Below are positions 14,143-21,530 of a DNA stretch of 23,069 bases, piece by piece. The notes under the pieces were generated by a model. The model worked only from the letters and a program-made list of their open reading frames with translations. It was not told where the DNA came from and searched no databases. This stretch comes from Proteobacteria bacterium UBA3413 (GTDB lineage Bacteria; Pseudomonadota; Gammaproteobacteria; Magnimaribacterales; D2472). The position numbers and the translations under genes were made by a program. The stretch is taken from contig DEOR01000035.1 of assembly GCA_002358345.1 (NCBI GenBank), positions 2,477-25,545 of the forward strand. Reading direction: 5' to 3'. The first letter of the stretch is position 1. Each line of letters begins with the position of its first letter.

Positions 14143-14994
14143 ATGCAAGTGGTAATTACATTCTGGCGAGCTGCCTGCGCTCTCCCGCTAGCTTGGCATA
14201 AAATACTTGGGCAGGTTTGTGGAAGCTTGCTTCTTTTGTTCGCAAACAAGAGACGAAAAATTGCTCAAGCAAATATTCAGGTTTGCTTGCCGCTCTTGTC
14301 ATTAGCAGAGCAACGGAAGCTGTTGCATAAAAATTTTATTAGCTTGGGACATTCATTGTTTCAAACAGGGGTTGCTTGGTTTTGGTCGGATGCTCGAATA
14401 GAAAAAGATGTGGCATATAAAATCACTGGTCTAGATCTCCTAAAAAACCATGATCAATCTAAAGGGAACCTAATATTGTTTAAGCATTCTCAGCATCTGG
14501 AGTTAGATGCGAGATTGCTGGGGATGAACATTGATGCCTTTGGAGTTGCACGCTCGCATAACTCTTCGACCATGGATGTCTTGCAAACCACTGGAAGGCT
14601 TTCAAGCATCAAAGGAACAGCAGATAAAAATAATCCCAGGCAATTTGTTAAATGGTTAAAAGAAGGAAAAAATGTGCTCTACGCCATAGATCAAGATTAT
14701 GGGTGGAGTAACTCTGTTGAATTAACTTTCTTTAATAATCCCGCCGCTACTATTACAACAACAAGAAAAATTATTGATATGACTCAGTGCAACCTCTTGT
14801 TTATGAATTCATTTTACAAAGAGCAAGAGTTGAATTTGGAGCTCGAAATACTTTCATCTGAGGGTTTCAATGCTAATGCGCTAGCGCAAAAAATTAATGA
14901 CGTGATAGAGAAGAGCATTACCCTTGAGCCAGCAGAATACTTGTGGTCGCATCGAAGATTTAAATCAACACTAGGAAAGCAGTTTTACAATTAA
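14143..14994 (+). CDS. LpxL/LpxM-family acyltransferase (lipid A late acylation, likely)
   Basis: This 283-residue protein belongs to the LpxL/HtrB lysophospholipid acyltransferase-like family, which adds secondary acyl chains to Kdo-lipid A. It shows an N-terminal hydrophobic segment, KIAQANIQVCLP, the HX4E active-site motif (His115-SQHL-Glu120), YAIDQDYG as a variant of YAPDxDYG, and YLWSHRRFK near the end. It is about 20 residues shorter than E. coli LpxL. ATG 14143 is preferred over TTG 14140, though neither has a good ribosome site. Being divergent from waaA supports a lipid A role. Which acyl chain it adds, and whether it is LpxL or LpxM, cannot be decided. Confidence 0.85.
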   Translation: MQVVITFWRAACALPLAWHKILGQVCGSLLLLFANKRRKIAQANIQVCLPLLSLAEQRKLLHKNFISLGHSLFQTGVAWFWSDARIEKDVAYKITGLDLLKNHDQSKGNLILFKHSQHLELDARLLGMNIDAFGVARSHNSSTMDVLQTTGRLSSIKGTADKNNPRQFVKWLKEGKNVLYAIDQDYGWSNSVELTFFNNPAATITTTRKIIDMTQCNLLFMNSFYKEQELNLELEILSSEGFNANALAQKINDVIEKSITLEPAEYLWSHRRFKSTLGKQFYN

Positions 14995-15003
14995 GAGGGC
15001 AAG

Positions 15004-15609
15004 ATGGATTTTAATAAACTAAATACGCTGAAAGGCTTCATGCCACTTCATGAGGGAGAGGCGCTAGCAAGATGGTCAGAAGAATTTTCAATTCTTGGCC
15101 CTGCCTTAGAAATTGGAACCTTTGGCGGCAAATCAAGCCTCTTTATTGCTGCGGGCACTTCAAAACATGAGCAATTGGTCTTCACGATCGATCACCATAG
15201 TGGCTCTGAAGAGCATCAAAGTGGGGAGGAGTACTTTGATTCAACTATTTATGATGAATCGCTTGGACGAGTGAACACCCTGCCACTCATGCAGTTTAAC
15301 CTTCAGCAATTTGATGAAAGTAGATTTATTGTACCTATTATTGCTAATGCAAACTTGATCGCACACTTATGGACTATTAATTTAGGCTTATTATTTATTG
15401 ATGGCAGTCATACAGAAATGTCTTCCCAGAATGATTACGCAAACTGGAATGAGAAAATTATTACTGGAGGGGCGCTTGTCATTCATGATATTTTTGAAAA
15501 CCCAGAAGAAGGTGGGCAAGCTCCATTTTTAATCTATCAAAAAGCTTTGTCGGATGGATATACTCTGCATGAGAGAGTGGACACTATTGCCTGCTTAATT
15601 AAGAAATAA
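15004..15609 (+). CDS. Class I SAM-dependent methyltransferase (Methyltransf_24-like)
   Basis: This 201-residue Rossmann-fold protein has motif I at residues 34-43 (ALEIGTFGGK), an acidic loop VFTIDHHSG (59-67), FIDGSHTE after the fourth strand, and ALVIHDIF. This resembles the Methyltransf_24 group that often sits in polysaccharide clusters. The substrate is unknown; a sugar or lipid hydroxyl is a guess from context. AGAGGG at 14994-14999 gives a strong ribosome site, nine bases after the acyltransferase stop, so the two form one unit. The last 11 bases overlap the end of the opposing toroid gene. Confidence 0.8.
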   Translation: MDFNKLNTLKGFMPLHEGEALARWSEEFSILGPALEIGTFGGKSSLFIAAGTSKHEQLVFTIDHHSGSEEHQSGEEYFDSTIYDESLGRVNTLPLMQFNLQQFDESRFIVPIIANANLIAHLWTINLGLLFIDGSHTEMSSQNDYANWNEKIITGGALVIHDIFENPEEGGQAPFLIYQKALSDGYTLHERVDTIACLIKK

Positions 15610-16639
15610 ACTGCTTGGCGGTAAACAAGTGAGAGGCTCTGGTGAGGTGATTATTAGCATCTGCAGCTAAAATCAAGGCAGCAGATGTCCAGCTAGGCTT
15701 CTCATCTGGCCAATAAATCTCTTCTTGCAGCTGCCACCCCATTAAAGGAATATTATGACCATCAACAATAGCTGCTGCATTAAGCAGTAATTCATTGGCG
15801 AGCTCATCGTTGCCAAGTTTTTTTAAAGCCATTGAGCACTCGCTCGTTTCTGCAACCGTAACCCAAGGCTCGTCTGAGACACATTTAATCCCAATGCCCG
15901 GCACTAAGAATACATCTTTGATGTGCTGCACTAGATTGATCAGATGATTGTTTGCGGTGACTCCAGATAAGATCGGGTAGTACCAATCCATGGAAAATCT
16001 GCTGCGATCTTTCTTTAAATCAAAAATTCCTACTGGATTTTCAATGGCCGTCAACAAGCTCGCATGTGACTCTGTGAGTTTAACTTTCATGTCTTGTTTC
16101 TCTAGAATTTCACACATAGCTATGGTGCATTCAAGACTCTTGGCAATGGAGCTGCAGCCAGCGAGAAGGTAATCTTCATCCATGACACCTGCCTCATCTA
16201 CATTCCATGCAATGGCGCCATTGCTATGCTGAAGATTTAAAGCAAATAATATCCCCTGTTCAATTGAGTCCCAAAATTTTTCTAAAATAGATTGATCTTG
16301 GCTAAGCAAGTAATAATGCCAAACAGCCACGCTGATATATGTAGAAAAGTTAGATTGTTTATTTTTTTTAATTGCCTGATTATTTAAATAAAGGTTGTAC
16401 CAGCTCCCATCAGAGTTCTGGTTGTCCTTCATCCACTCTAAGCCTTGAAGCGCTTCGTTCATATAGCCCAGTGTTGCTAGTCCCATGACTGCTTCCAGAT
16501 GATCCCAGGGATCATGTGAGCCATCACTATTCGAAGGGATTGCTCCAGAACTTTGCTGCATGTTAGAAATAAACTTACCAAGATGCTCTAAGCCATTAAG
16601 GGAACTGGTATCAAGAGAGGAGATATTAGGAAAGGACAT
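15599..16639 (-). CDS. Alpha/alpha-toroid (prenyltransferase/squalene-cyclase-like fold) protein, function unknown
   Basis: This 346-residue soluble protein is built of repeated helical hairpins with Gly-Ser/Ala-x-Trp turns: SSGAIPSN (30-37), NQNSDGSWYN (73-82), QHSNGAIAW (137-145) and a final EKPSWTSAALIL. Conserved-looking acidic and Trp clusters are DPWDHLEAV (43-51), MDWYYPILSG (217-226) and EPWVTVAETSEC (257-268). Such proteins are often labelled 'prenyltransferase' because of the fold. I see neither the DxDD of squalene-hopene cyclases nor zinc ligands of farnesyltransferases, so a glycan-binding or glycan-cleaving role is as likely. ATG 16639 is chosen because it shares one base with the preceding methyltransferase stop; a longer frame to 16714 would run far into that gene. 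Confidence 0.75.
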   Translation of the reverse strand: MSFPNISSLDTSSLNGLEHLGKFISNMQQSSGAIPSNSDGSHDPWDHLEAVMGLATLGYMNEALQGLEWMKDNQNSDGSWYNLYLNNQAIKKNKQSNFSTYISVAVWHYYLLSQDQSILEKFWDSIEQGILFALNLQHSNGAIAWNVDEAGVMDEDYLLAGCSSIAKSLECTIAMCEILEKQDMKVKLTESHASLLTAIENPVGIFDLKKDRSRFSMDWYYPILSGVTANNHLINLVQHIKDVFLVPGIGIKCVSDEPWVTVAETSECSMALKKLGNDELANELLLNAAAIVDGHNIPLMGWQLQEEIYWPDEKPSWTSAALILAADANNHLTRASHLFTAKQFIS

Positions 16640-17343
16640 TATTTTTTCTGAAAATAAAATGCAATGCTTTTTCCAAAGATTGGGTTTAAGCAGCTTTCTA
16701 GTTTTTGAAGCCACAAGGGATTACTCAGAATTTGGTACTCTAAAAACTTCTTATATTGAGCGACCATCCAGTTTGATTCTTGGGAGTTCCAAACAATACA
16801 TCTTAACCACCAATAAGCACTGTGGAGACCATGAAAGCGCTCTGAGGACTCATAATTAAATCCATGATTTTTAATCTCAGAGATAATCTGATTTTTTTTG
16901 AAGATCCGAACATGGCCGCCTGGCATATTTTGATAATCTGTTGAGAGAGACCAGCAAATTTTTTCAGGCCAAAATGATGGCACGCTAGATAGAAATTTAC
17001 CGCCAGCTTTTAATACTCGATGGATTTCATCCAAAGCAAGGTGATAATTATCCAGGTGTTCCAATACCTCGGAACAAAAAATTAAATCAAAGCTATTATC
17101 GGCAAATGGAAGTTTATAAACTGAGCCCTGCATAAAAACTGATGAGCCTGTATCTAATTCTTTAAAAAAACTTAGCCCTTCTTTGCAGATATTTAAAGAT
17201 GGAAGATCTTGATCAAAACCAATGCAATAAGCCTTCTCAAAAGCCTGGAGTGAACCAAAGATATGCCTACCTTCACCGCACCCTACATCCAAGATCTTAG
17301 CTCCAGAGGGGAGGCTTAGATTCTTTAGATTAAAAGTTAGCAT
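16639..17343 (-). CDS. Class I SAM-dependent methyltransferase (type 11)
   Basis: This 234-residue protein has a clear Methyltransf_11 domain: motif I KILDVGCGEGRH (16-27), acidic FDQD after the second strand, KLPFADNSFDLIFCSEVLEHL and then RVLKAGGKFLSSVP. The C-terminal 80 residues, rich in Trp and Phe, may shape the substrate pocket or touch the membrane. The substrate is unknown. The start overlaps the end of the glycosyltransferase gene by seven bases, and its stop shares a base with the toroid gene start (TAATG), so the three genes are almost surely co-translated. With the GT4 partner, O-methylation of a surface glycan or a glycolipid is plausible but unproven. Confidence 0.85.
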   Translation of the reverse strand: MLTFNLKNLSLPSGAKILDVGCGEGRHIFGSLQAFEKAYCIGFDQDLPSLNICKEGLSFFKELDTGSSVFMQGSVYKLPFADNSFDLIFCSEVLEHLDNYHLALDEIHRVLKAGGKFLSSVPSFWPEKICWSLSTDYQNMPGGHVRIFKKNQIISEIKNHGFNYESSERFHGLHSAYWWLRCIVWNSQESNWMVAQYKKFLEYQILSNPLWLQKLESCLNPIFGKSIAFYFQKK

Positions 17344-18581
17344 GTGAATTCAATTATAGTTTTATACAGTAGCTCTTCATATGCTAGGCCAATTGTTTTC
17401 CAATTAAAATTTTCTATTATGTGTTGCCTGCCCAGATCTGCTTGCATTTTATATTTAGCAGGGTCTTGAAATATATTTTTGATGCCTATATAAATTGCAT
17501 CTGCATTGCCAGGCAAAATGAGTTGCGCAAAAGGCCCTGTGATCTCTGGAATAGATGCCACATTTGTCGCGACTAAAGGAGTAGAGCAAGCCATAGCCTC
17601 TCCAACTGGAAAACCAAAGCCCTCATACAAAGAGCTCACAACCGCAACGCTACTTTTAGCATACTCCTCTGCGATCTCTTTTTTGGTTAAATTAGTTTTA
17701 AAGGTCACTTGCTTGCCTAGCCCCAAATCTTGAAGCAACCTTTCAGTGTGTCCATTTGGCCTTGGGCTCCCTATAACTATTAACTCTGCATCCAGATATT
17801 CAGATTTTAATTTCACCATTGCATGCAAGGTAAAATCTAGACCTTTGAGTGGAACATCGGCGCTAGCTGTAGTAATGATTCTATAGGGTAGAGCTTTGAC
17901 CGCAGGCAAGGGACAAAAAATATTAGTATCAATGCCATTTGGAATCACCTGGATGTTTTGCAAGGGAACGTTAAAGTCAACGTTAATATCAACTTTAGAG
18001 TTTAAAGAAGGCGTGACAATAACTTGAATTTTTTTAGCCACCTTTTTTTGCATAGGTAAAAAAGAGTGCCATCTCATTTTTGATAAGCGCTGAGCTATTC
18101 CTTTTGCAAACTTTAAATCGTAATAATAATCCTTTGAAATTGGATGATGAATTATTTCAATAAATGGATTGAGGGCTTGAATTTCAAGCATTCCGTAGCT
18201 GAGAGATTGATTATCAATAATGACATCATAGTTATTGGGTTTCAAAAAAATCTGCGCCCTTTTTCCAAATGTCTTGGGTTCAGGGAAACCCCCTAGTAAA
18301 GTGGAGAAAAATTCATACCAATCATCCAGTGACTTTCCTTTTTTCTTAAGCAGGATATTGACGCGCTCTTTAAAACTAAAGGTACTAAAAAGATTGAGCC
18401 CCGGTAATTTTATCAGTCGTACATCAGATATTAGATCTGGGTATGGTGGGCCAGAAATCACATCCACCTTATGGCCAAGTCCCGTTAAAGCCTTGGAGAT
18501 TTCATGCATATAAATACCTTGGCCTCCTCCAAATGGAGCGCTGCGATAACTCAAAATTGCAATATTTAAGGACTTCTTCAA
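17337..18581 (-). CDS. GT4-family glycosyltransferase
   Basis: This 414-residue GT-B enzyme probably transfers a sugar from a nucleotide donor to an envelope glycan at the inner membrane face. The N-terminal acceptor domain starts NIAILSYRSAPFGGGQGIYMHEI, as in many GT4 enzymes. The C-terminal donor domain includes VIPNGIDTNIF, TASADVPLKGLDF and the EX7E motif in EGFGFPVGEAMA. Sugar and linkage cannot be read from sequence. The start appears to be TTG 18581: the next in-frame Met lies after the glycine loop, and no obvious ribosome site precedes it, so coupling to ilvE 14 bases upstream may matter. It overlaps the following methyltransferase by seven bases. Confidence 0.88.
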   Translation of the reverse strand: MKKSLNIAILSYRSAPFGGGQGIYMHEISKALTGLGHKVDVISGPPYPDLISDVRLIKLPGLNLFSTFSFKERVNILLKKKGKSLDDWYEFFSTLLGGFPEPKTFGKRAQIFLKPNNYDVIIDNQSLSYGMLEIQALNPFIEIIHHPISKDYYYDLKFAKGIAQRLSKMRWHSFLPMQKKVAKKIQVIVTPSLNSKVDINVDFNVPLQNIQVIPNGIDTNIFCPLPAVKALPYRIITTASADVPLKGLDFTLHAMVKLKSEYLDAELIVIGSPRPNGHTERLLQDLGLGKQVTFKTNLTKKEIAEEYAKSSVAVVSSLYEGFGFPVGEAMACSTPLVATNVASIPEITGPFAQLILPGNADAIYIGIKNIFQDPAKYKMQADLGRQHIIENFNWKTIGLAYEELLYKTIIEFTC

Positions 18582-18595
18582 AAGATTTGCAGGAA

Positions 18596-19516
18596 CTAGA
18601 TAGCGGTGAGCCAGTGAGCATATTGCGCATCATTCCCGCAAACAATATCTAAATATTTAGATTGGAGTATTTCTGTGATTGGCCCTATAGCGCCAGTTCC
18701 AATGATGGTTTCATTCGCCTTTGTAATAGGGGTAATTTCAACAGCGGTACCAGAAAAAAAAGCCTCATCAGCTTCAAGCAAATGATCGAAAGTTAAGTCT
18801 GTTTCTTCAACATCTATTTCAAGATCAGTAGCTATCTGAATAACGCTTTGACGAGTCAGTCCATTCAAGCAGAAATCTGTTTTAGGTGTCATTAATTTAG
18901 AGTCTTTAATAAGAAAGAGGTTTTCGCCACTGCCTTCAGAAATAAAGCCATTTTTATCTAATAAAATTGCTTCATCTGCTTCTTTAGCAAGCGCATCATG
19001 AAGTGCCATAATTGAGTTGATGTACGTCCCTATAATTTTATTATTAGAGTAGAGTGGATTTTCATATTGCTGATAGGGTGACTTAATTATTGAAATGCCT
19101 TTTTTCTTAGCTTCCGGGCTCATATAAGAAGGCCATTCCCAGCATGCAACAGCTACATTCACAGACACCAGATTTTTAGCTCGCAAACCCATGGATTCAG
19201 CCCCTAAAAATACAATAGGTCTGATGTAGCCTTCCTTTAAATTATTTTTTAACATGGCTTTTTTTTGTGCTAACTCTAGCTCTTCAATTGAATAGGGTAT
19301 GGTTATGTTAATTTTGTTTGCGGCATCAAACAGCCTTTCGGTGTGATCCCTTAACCTAAAAATTGCTCCTCCATCCGGGGTTTTATAGGCTCGGACCCCC
19401 TCAAATGCTCCGAGGCCATAGTGCAAGGTATGCGATAAAAGATGGATATTAGTATCATTAAATGGTTGAAAATTACCATTCAGCCAAATATATTTTGAGT
19501 CAGTATTTAGAAACAT
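18596..19516 (-). CDS. ilvE: Branched-chain amino acid aminotransferase
   Basis: IlvE catalyses the last step in leucine, isoleucine and valine synthesis with glutamate as amino donor. The 306-residue fold-type IV PLP enzyme has YIWLNGNF, LHYGLGAFEGVRAYKT, RLRDHTERLF, YIRPIVFLG, the PLP lysine Lys160 in NNKIIGTYINS, DEAILLDKNGFISEGSGENLF (Glu194) and SGTAVEITPI. Length matches E. coli IlvE (309). Fold-type IV also includes D-amino acid aminotransferase and PabC, but these motifs fit IlvE best. It is divergent from algC across 66 bases and lies 14 bases before the GT4 gene, so it probably heads the envelope operon. Confidence 0.94.
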   Translation of the reverse strand: MFLNTDSKYIWLNGNFQPFNDTNIHLLSHTLHYGLGAFEGVRAYKTPDGGAIFRLRDHTERLFDAANKINITIPYSIEELELAQKKAMLKNNLKEGYIRPIVFLGAESMGLRAKNLVSVNVAVACWEWPSYMSPEAKKKGISIIKSPYQQYENPLYSNNKIIGTYINSIMALHDALAKEADEAILLDKNGFISEGSGENLFLIKDSKLMTPKTDFCLNGLTRQSVIQIATDLEIDVEETDLTFDHLLEADEAFFSGTAVEITPITKANETIIGTGAIGPITEILQSKYLDIVCGNDAQYAHWLTAI

Positions 19517-19582
19517 GTTGTTTATGGTTTTAAGTCTCAGTTATTATGACAAATCAACCCATATAAAGAAATCTAATTCAGC

Positions 19583-20953
19583 ATGATTGATCAATCAATT
19601 TTTAGAGAATATGACATCCGCGGAACCGTACCAGAGCAACTTAATCATGGGTCCATAAAGATTATTGCAAAAGCTATAGCCCAAAAATGTACCATTGAAA
19701 GTGTGAGCGAACTAGCCTTGGGTAGAGATGGAAGGTTATCAGGGCCAGAAATAATGGCCACGCTATCTGGAGAGCTGAGAAAACTAGGTATCAATATTCT
19801 CAATGTTGGTCTAGTAACCAGTCCTCTCCTTTACTTTGCAGCTAAAAAAATAAATTCTAAATCTGGCGTAATGATTACAGGAAGTCATAATCCAAAAAAC
19901 TATAATGGTTTTAAAGTTGTCATTAATGACGCGCCAATCTCTGGGCTAGAGCTGCTCACTCTTGCTGAAGGAGATTTGCCTGAAAGTCCTCAGCCTGGCT
20001 TAGAAACACATGAGCATAATTTATTAAATAATTATATCGAAGAAGTTTGCTTGCAAGCTGTATCTAAGAAAAAAATGAAAGTAGTTGTAGATTGTGGCAA
20101 TGGAGCAGCGGGTGAAATTGCACCAAAATTAATGCATGCTCTAGGGCATGAAGTGATTGAGCTATTTTGTGAGATAGATGGTAACTTTCCGAATCATCAC
20201 CCAGATCCTGGGAAGCCAGAAAATCTAAAGGACCTTATTTTAGCTGTTAGCCAACATCAGGCAGATATCGGCATAGCCTTTGATGGAGATGGGGATAGGC
20301 TAGGCGTTGTATCTGATCTTGGAGAAATTATTTATCCAGATCAACTGATGATGATATTGGCGAAAGATGTTCTTGCTACGAACAAAGGTGCGGAGATAAT
20401 TTTTGATGTAAAGTGCTCTAATCTTCTGGCTCAATCAATTGAAGCTGTTGGCGGGAAAGCTATCATGTCCCCAACTGGCCATTTTCATATTAAAAATGCT
20501 CTCAAGGCATCAAATGCTCCTCTAGCTGGTGAAATGAGTGGGCATATTTTTTTTAATGACGTGTGGTATGGATTTGATGATGGGCATTACTCAGCTTTCA
20601 GACTCATCGAAATTATTTGTCAGCTTGATAGACCTCTCTCTTCTATCTTTAAAGAGCTTCCTAAGGCGTTCTCAACACCAGAGATTAATATTGATATTGA
20701 TGAGAGTAAGAAATTTAACATCGTAAAAGAGTTTGTTGAGAGGTCAGACTTTGCAGATGGTGAGAAAATTACCATTGACGGCTTAAGAGTCAATTTTGTT
20801 GATGGCTGGGGGTTATTAAGAGCTTCGAATACAACGCCAAAATTAGTCCTGAGATTTGAAGCTCAAACATCTAAGCGCTTAAATGAGATCCAAAGTTTAT
20901 TTTTAAGTCAATTAAAACAAATTGATGAATCAATTGAGATTAAGCTAAGCTAG
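19583..20953 (+). CDS. algC: Phosphomannomutase/phosphoglucomutase
   Basis: This alpha-D-phosphohexomutase interconverts hexose 1- and 6-phosphates, feeding GDP-mannose, UDP-glucose and related donors for lipopolysaccharide and exopolysaccharide. The 456-residue protein has all four family loops: the phosphoserine loop TGSHNPKNYNGFK (Ser101), the magnesium loop DGDGDR (234-239), the sugar-binding GEMSGH (316-321) and the phosphate-binding RASNTTP near the C-terminus. It starts FREYDIRG like Pseudomonas AlgC (463 residues). Specificity for mannose or glucose cannot be told by eye. slmA follows after four bases, recalling the pseudomonad algC-argB-slmA order with argB lost or moved. Confidence 0.93.
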   Translation: MIDQSIFREYDIRGTVPEQLNHGSIKIIAKAIAQKCTIESVSELALGRDGRLSGPEIMATLSGELRKLGINILNVGLVTSPLLYFAAKKINSKSGVMITGSHNPKNYNGFKVVINDAPISGLELLTLAEGDLPESPQPGLETHEHNLLNNYIEEVCLQAVSKKKMKVVVDCGNGAAGEIAPKLMHALGHEVIELFCEIDGNFPNHHPDPGKPENLKDLILAVSQHQADIGIAFDGDGDRLGVVSDLGEIIYPDQLMMILAKDVLATNKGAEIIFDVKCSNLLAQSIEAVGGKAIMSPTGHFHIKNALKASNAPLAGEMSGHIFFNDVWYGFDDGHYSAFRLIEIICQLDRPLSSIFKELPKAFSTPEINIDIDESKKFNIVKEFVERSDFADGEKITIDGLRVNFVDGWGLLRASNTTPKLVLRFEAQTSKRLNEIQSLFLSQLKQIDESIEIKLS

Positions 20954-20957
20954 TCTT

Positions 20958-21530
20958 ATGGGCAAAGAAAGAAAGCAAATTATTCTACAGAGTCTGGCAA
21001 AGTTACTTGAAGAAAGAGATGCAACTAAGATTACCACTGCAATCCTTGCTAAAGAAAGTGGTGTCACAGAAGCTGCGTTATATAGACATTTTCCAAGCAA
21101 ACGATCAATTTTTCTAGAGTTATTTACTTTTTGTGACGAAAGCATCTTCCAAAAAGTTGGCGAAATTAAAAAAGATGATTCTATTGAGCCGATTGAAAAA
21201 ATTAGATTAATTTTTTTCTTTTTTATGATTTTTATAGAAAAAAATAAAGGCTTCTCAAGAATTCTTTCAAGAGAAGCATTGGGTCCAAATGAAAAAAATG
21301 TCATCGACGCTGTAAATCAATTTTATGAAAGATTAGAACTTGCAATGAAACAAATACTTGCTCCTCACAAAGACCTGCTTCAACTAACCTCAGGAATAAG
21401 CGCCCATCTTATTACTTCTGTCGCAGAAGGTGTCATCTCAAGATTTATTAGGAATGGCTTTAAAGAAACTCCAAGTGGGTATCTAGAAAATTACTGGACA
21501 TTATTGTCACATAGCCTCTTCAAGAAATAA
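20958..21530 (+). CDS. slmA: Nucleoid occlusion factor SlmA (TetR family)
   Basis: SlmA binds chromosomal sites and blocks FtsZ ring assembly over the nucleoid. The 190-residue protein has the TetR-type helix-turn-helix at about 25-46, with KITTAILAKESGVTEAALYRHFPSK, closely matching the SlmA pattern ITTAxLAxxxGVSEAALYRHFPSK. NKGFSRILSREAL further on parallels the SlmA NPGLTRILTGDAL segment. Length (E. coli 198) and position after algC support this over a generic TetR repressor. Overlap with the opposing penicillin-binding protein gene is 24 bases. The ribosome site before ATG 20958 is weak, so translation may be coupled to algC. Confidence 0.87.
   Translation: MGKERKQIILQSLAKLLEERDATKITTAILAKESGVTEAALYRHFPSKRSIFLELFTFCDESIFQKVGEIKKDDSIEPIEKIRLIFFFFMIFIEKNKGFSRILSREALGPNEKNVIDAVNQFYERLELAMKQILAPHKDLLQLTSGISAHLITSVAEGVISRFIRNGFKETPSGYLENYWTLLSHSLFKK

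Noticed and set aside
15599..16639. Calling the toroid protein a squalene cyclase or protein prenyltransferase
   Set aside because: The fold pattern fits, but DxDD and the zinc ligands of those enzymes were not found.
16640..16714. 25-residue N-terminal extension of the toroid protein
   Set aside because: It would overlap the methyltransferase end by 76 bases. ATG 16639 forms a TAATG junction, matching the style of this region.
19517..19582. Divergent promoters between ilvE and algC
   Set aside because: ATGACA and TCTAAT look like a -35 and -10 for algC but are 20 bases apart, and no better pair was found on either strand.
20945..21304. 119-residue minus-strand frame opposite slmA
   Set aside because: It mirrors the SlmA coding frame and shows no domain; slmA on the plus strand has clear family motifs.
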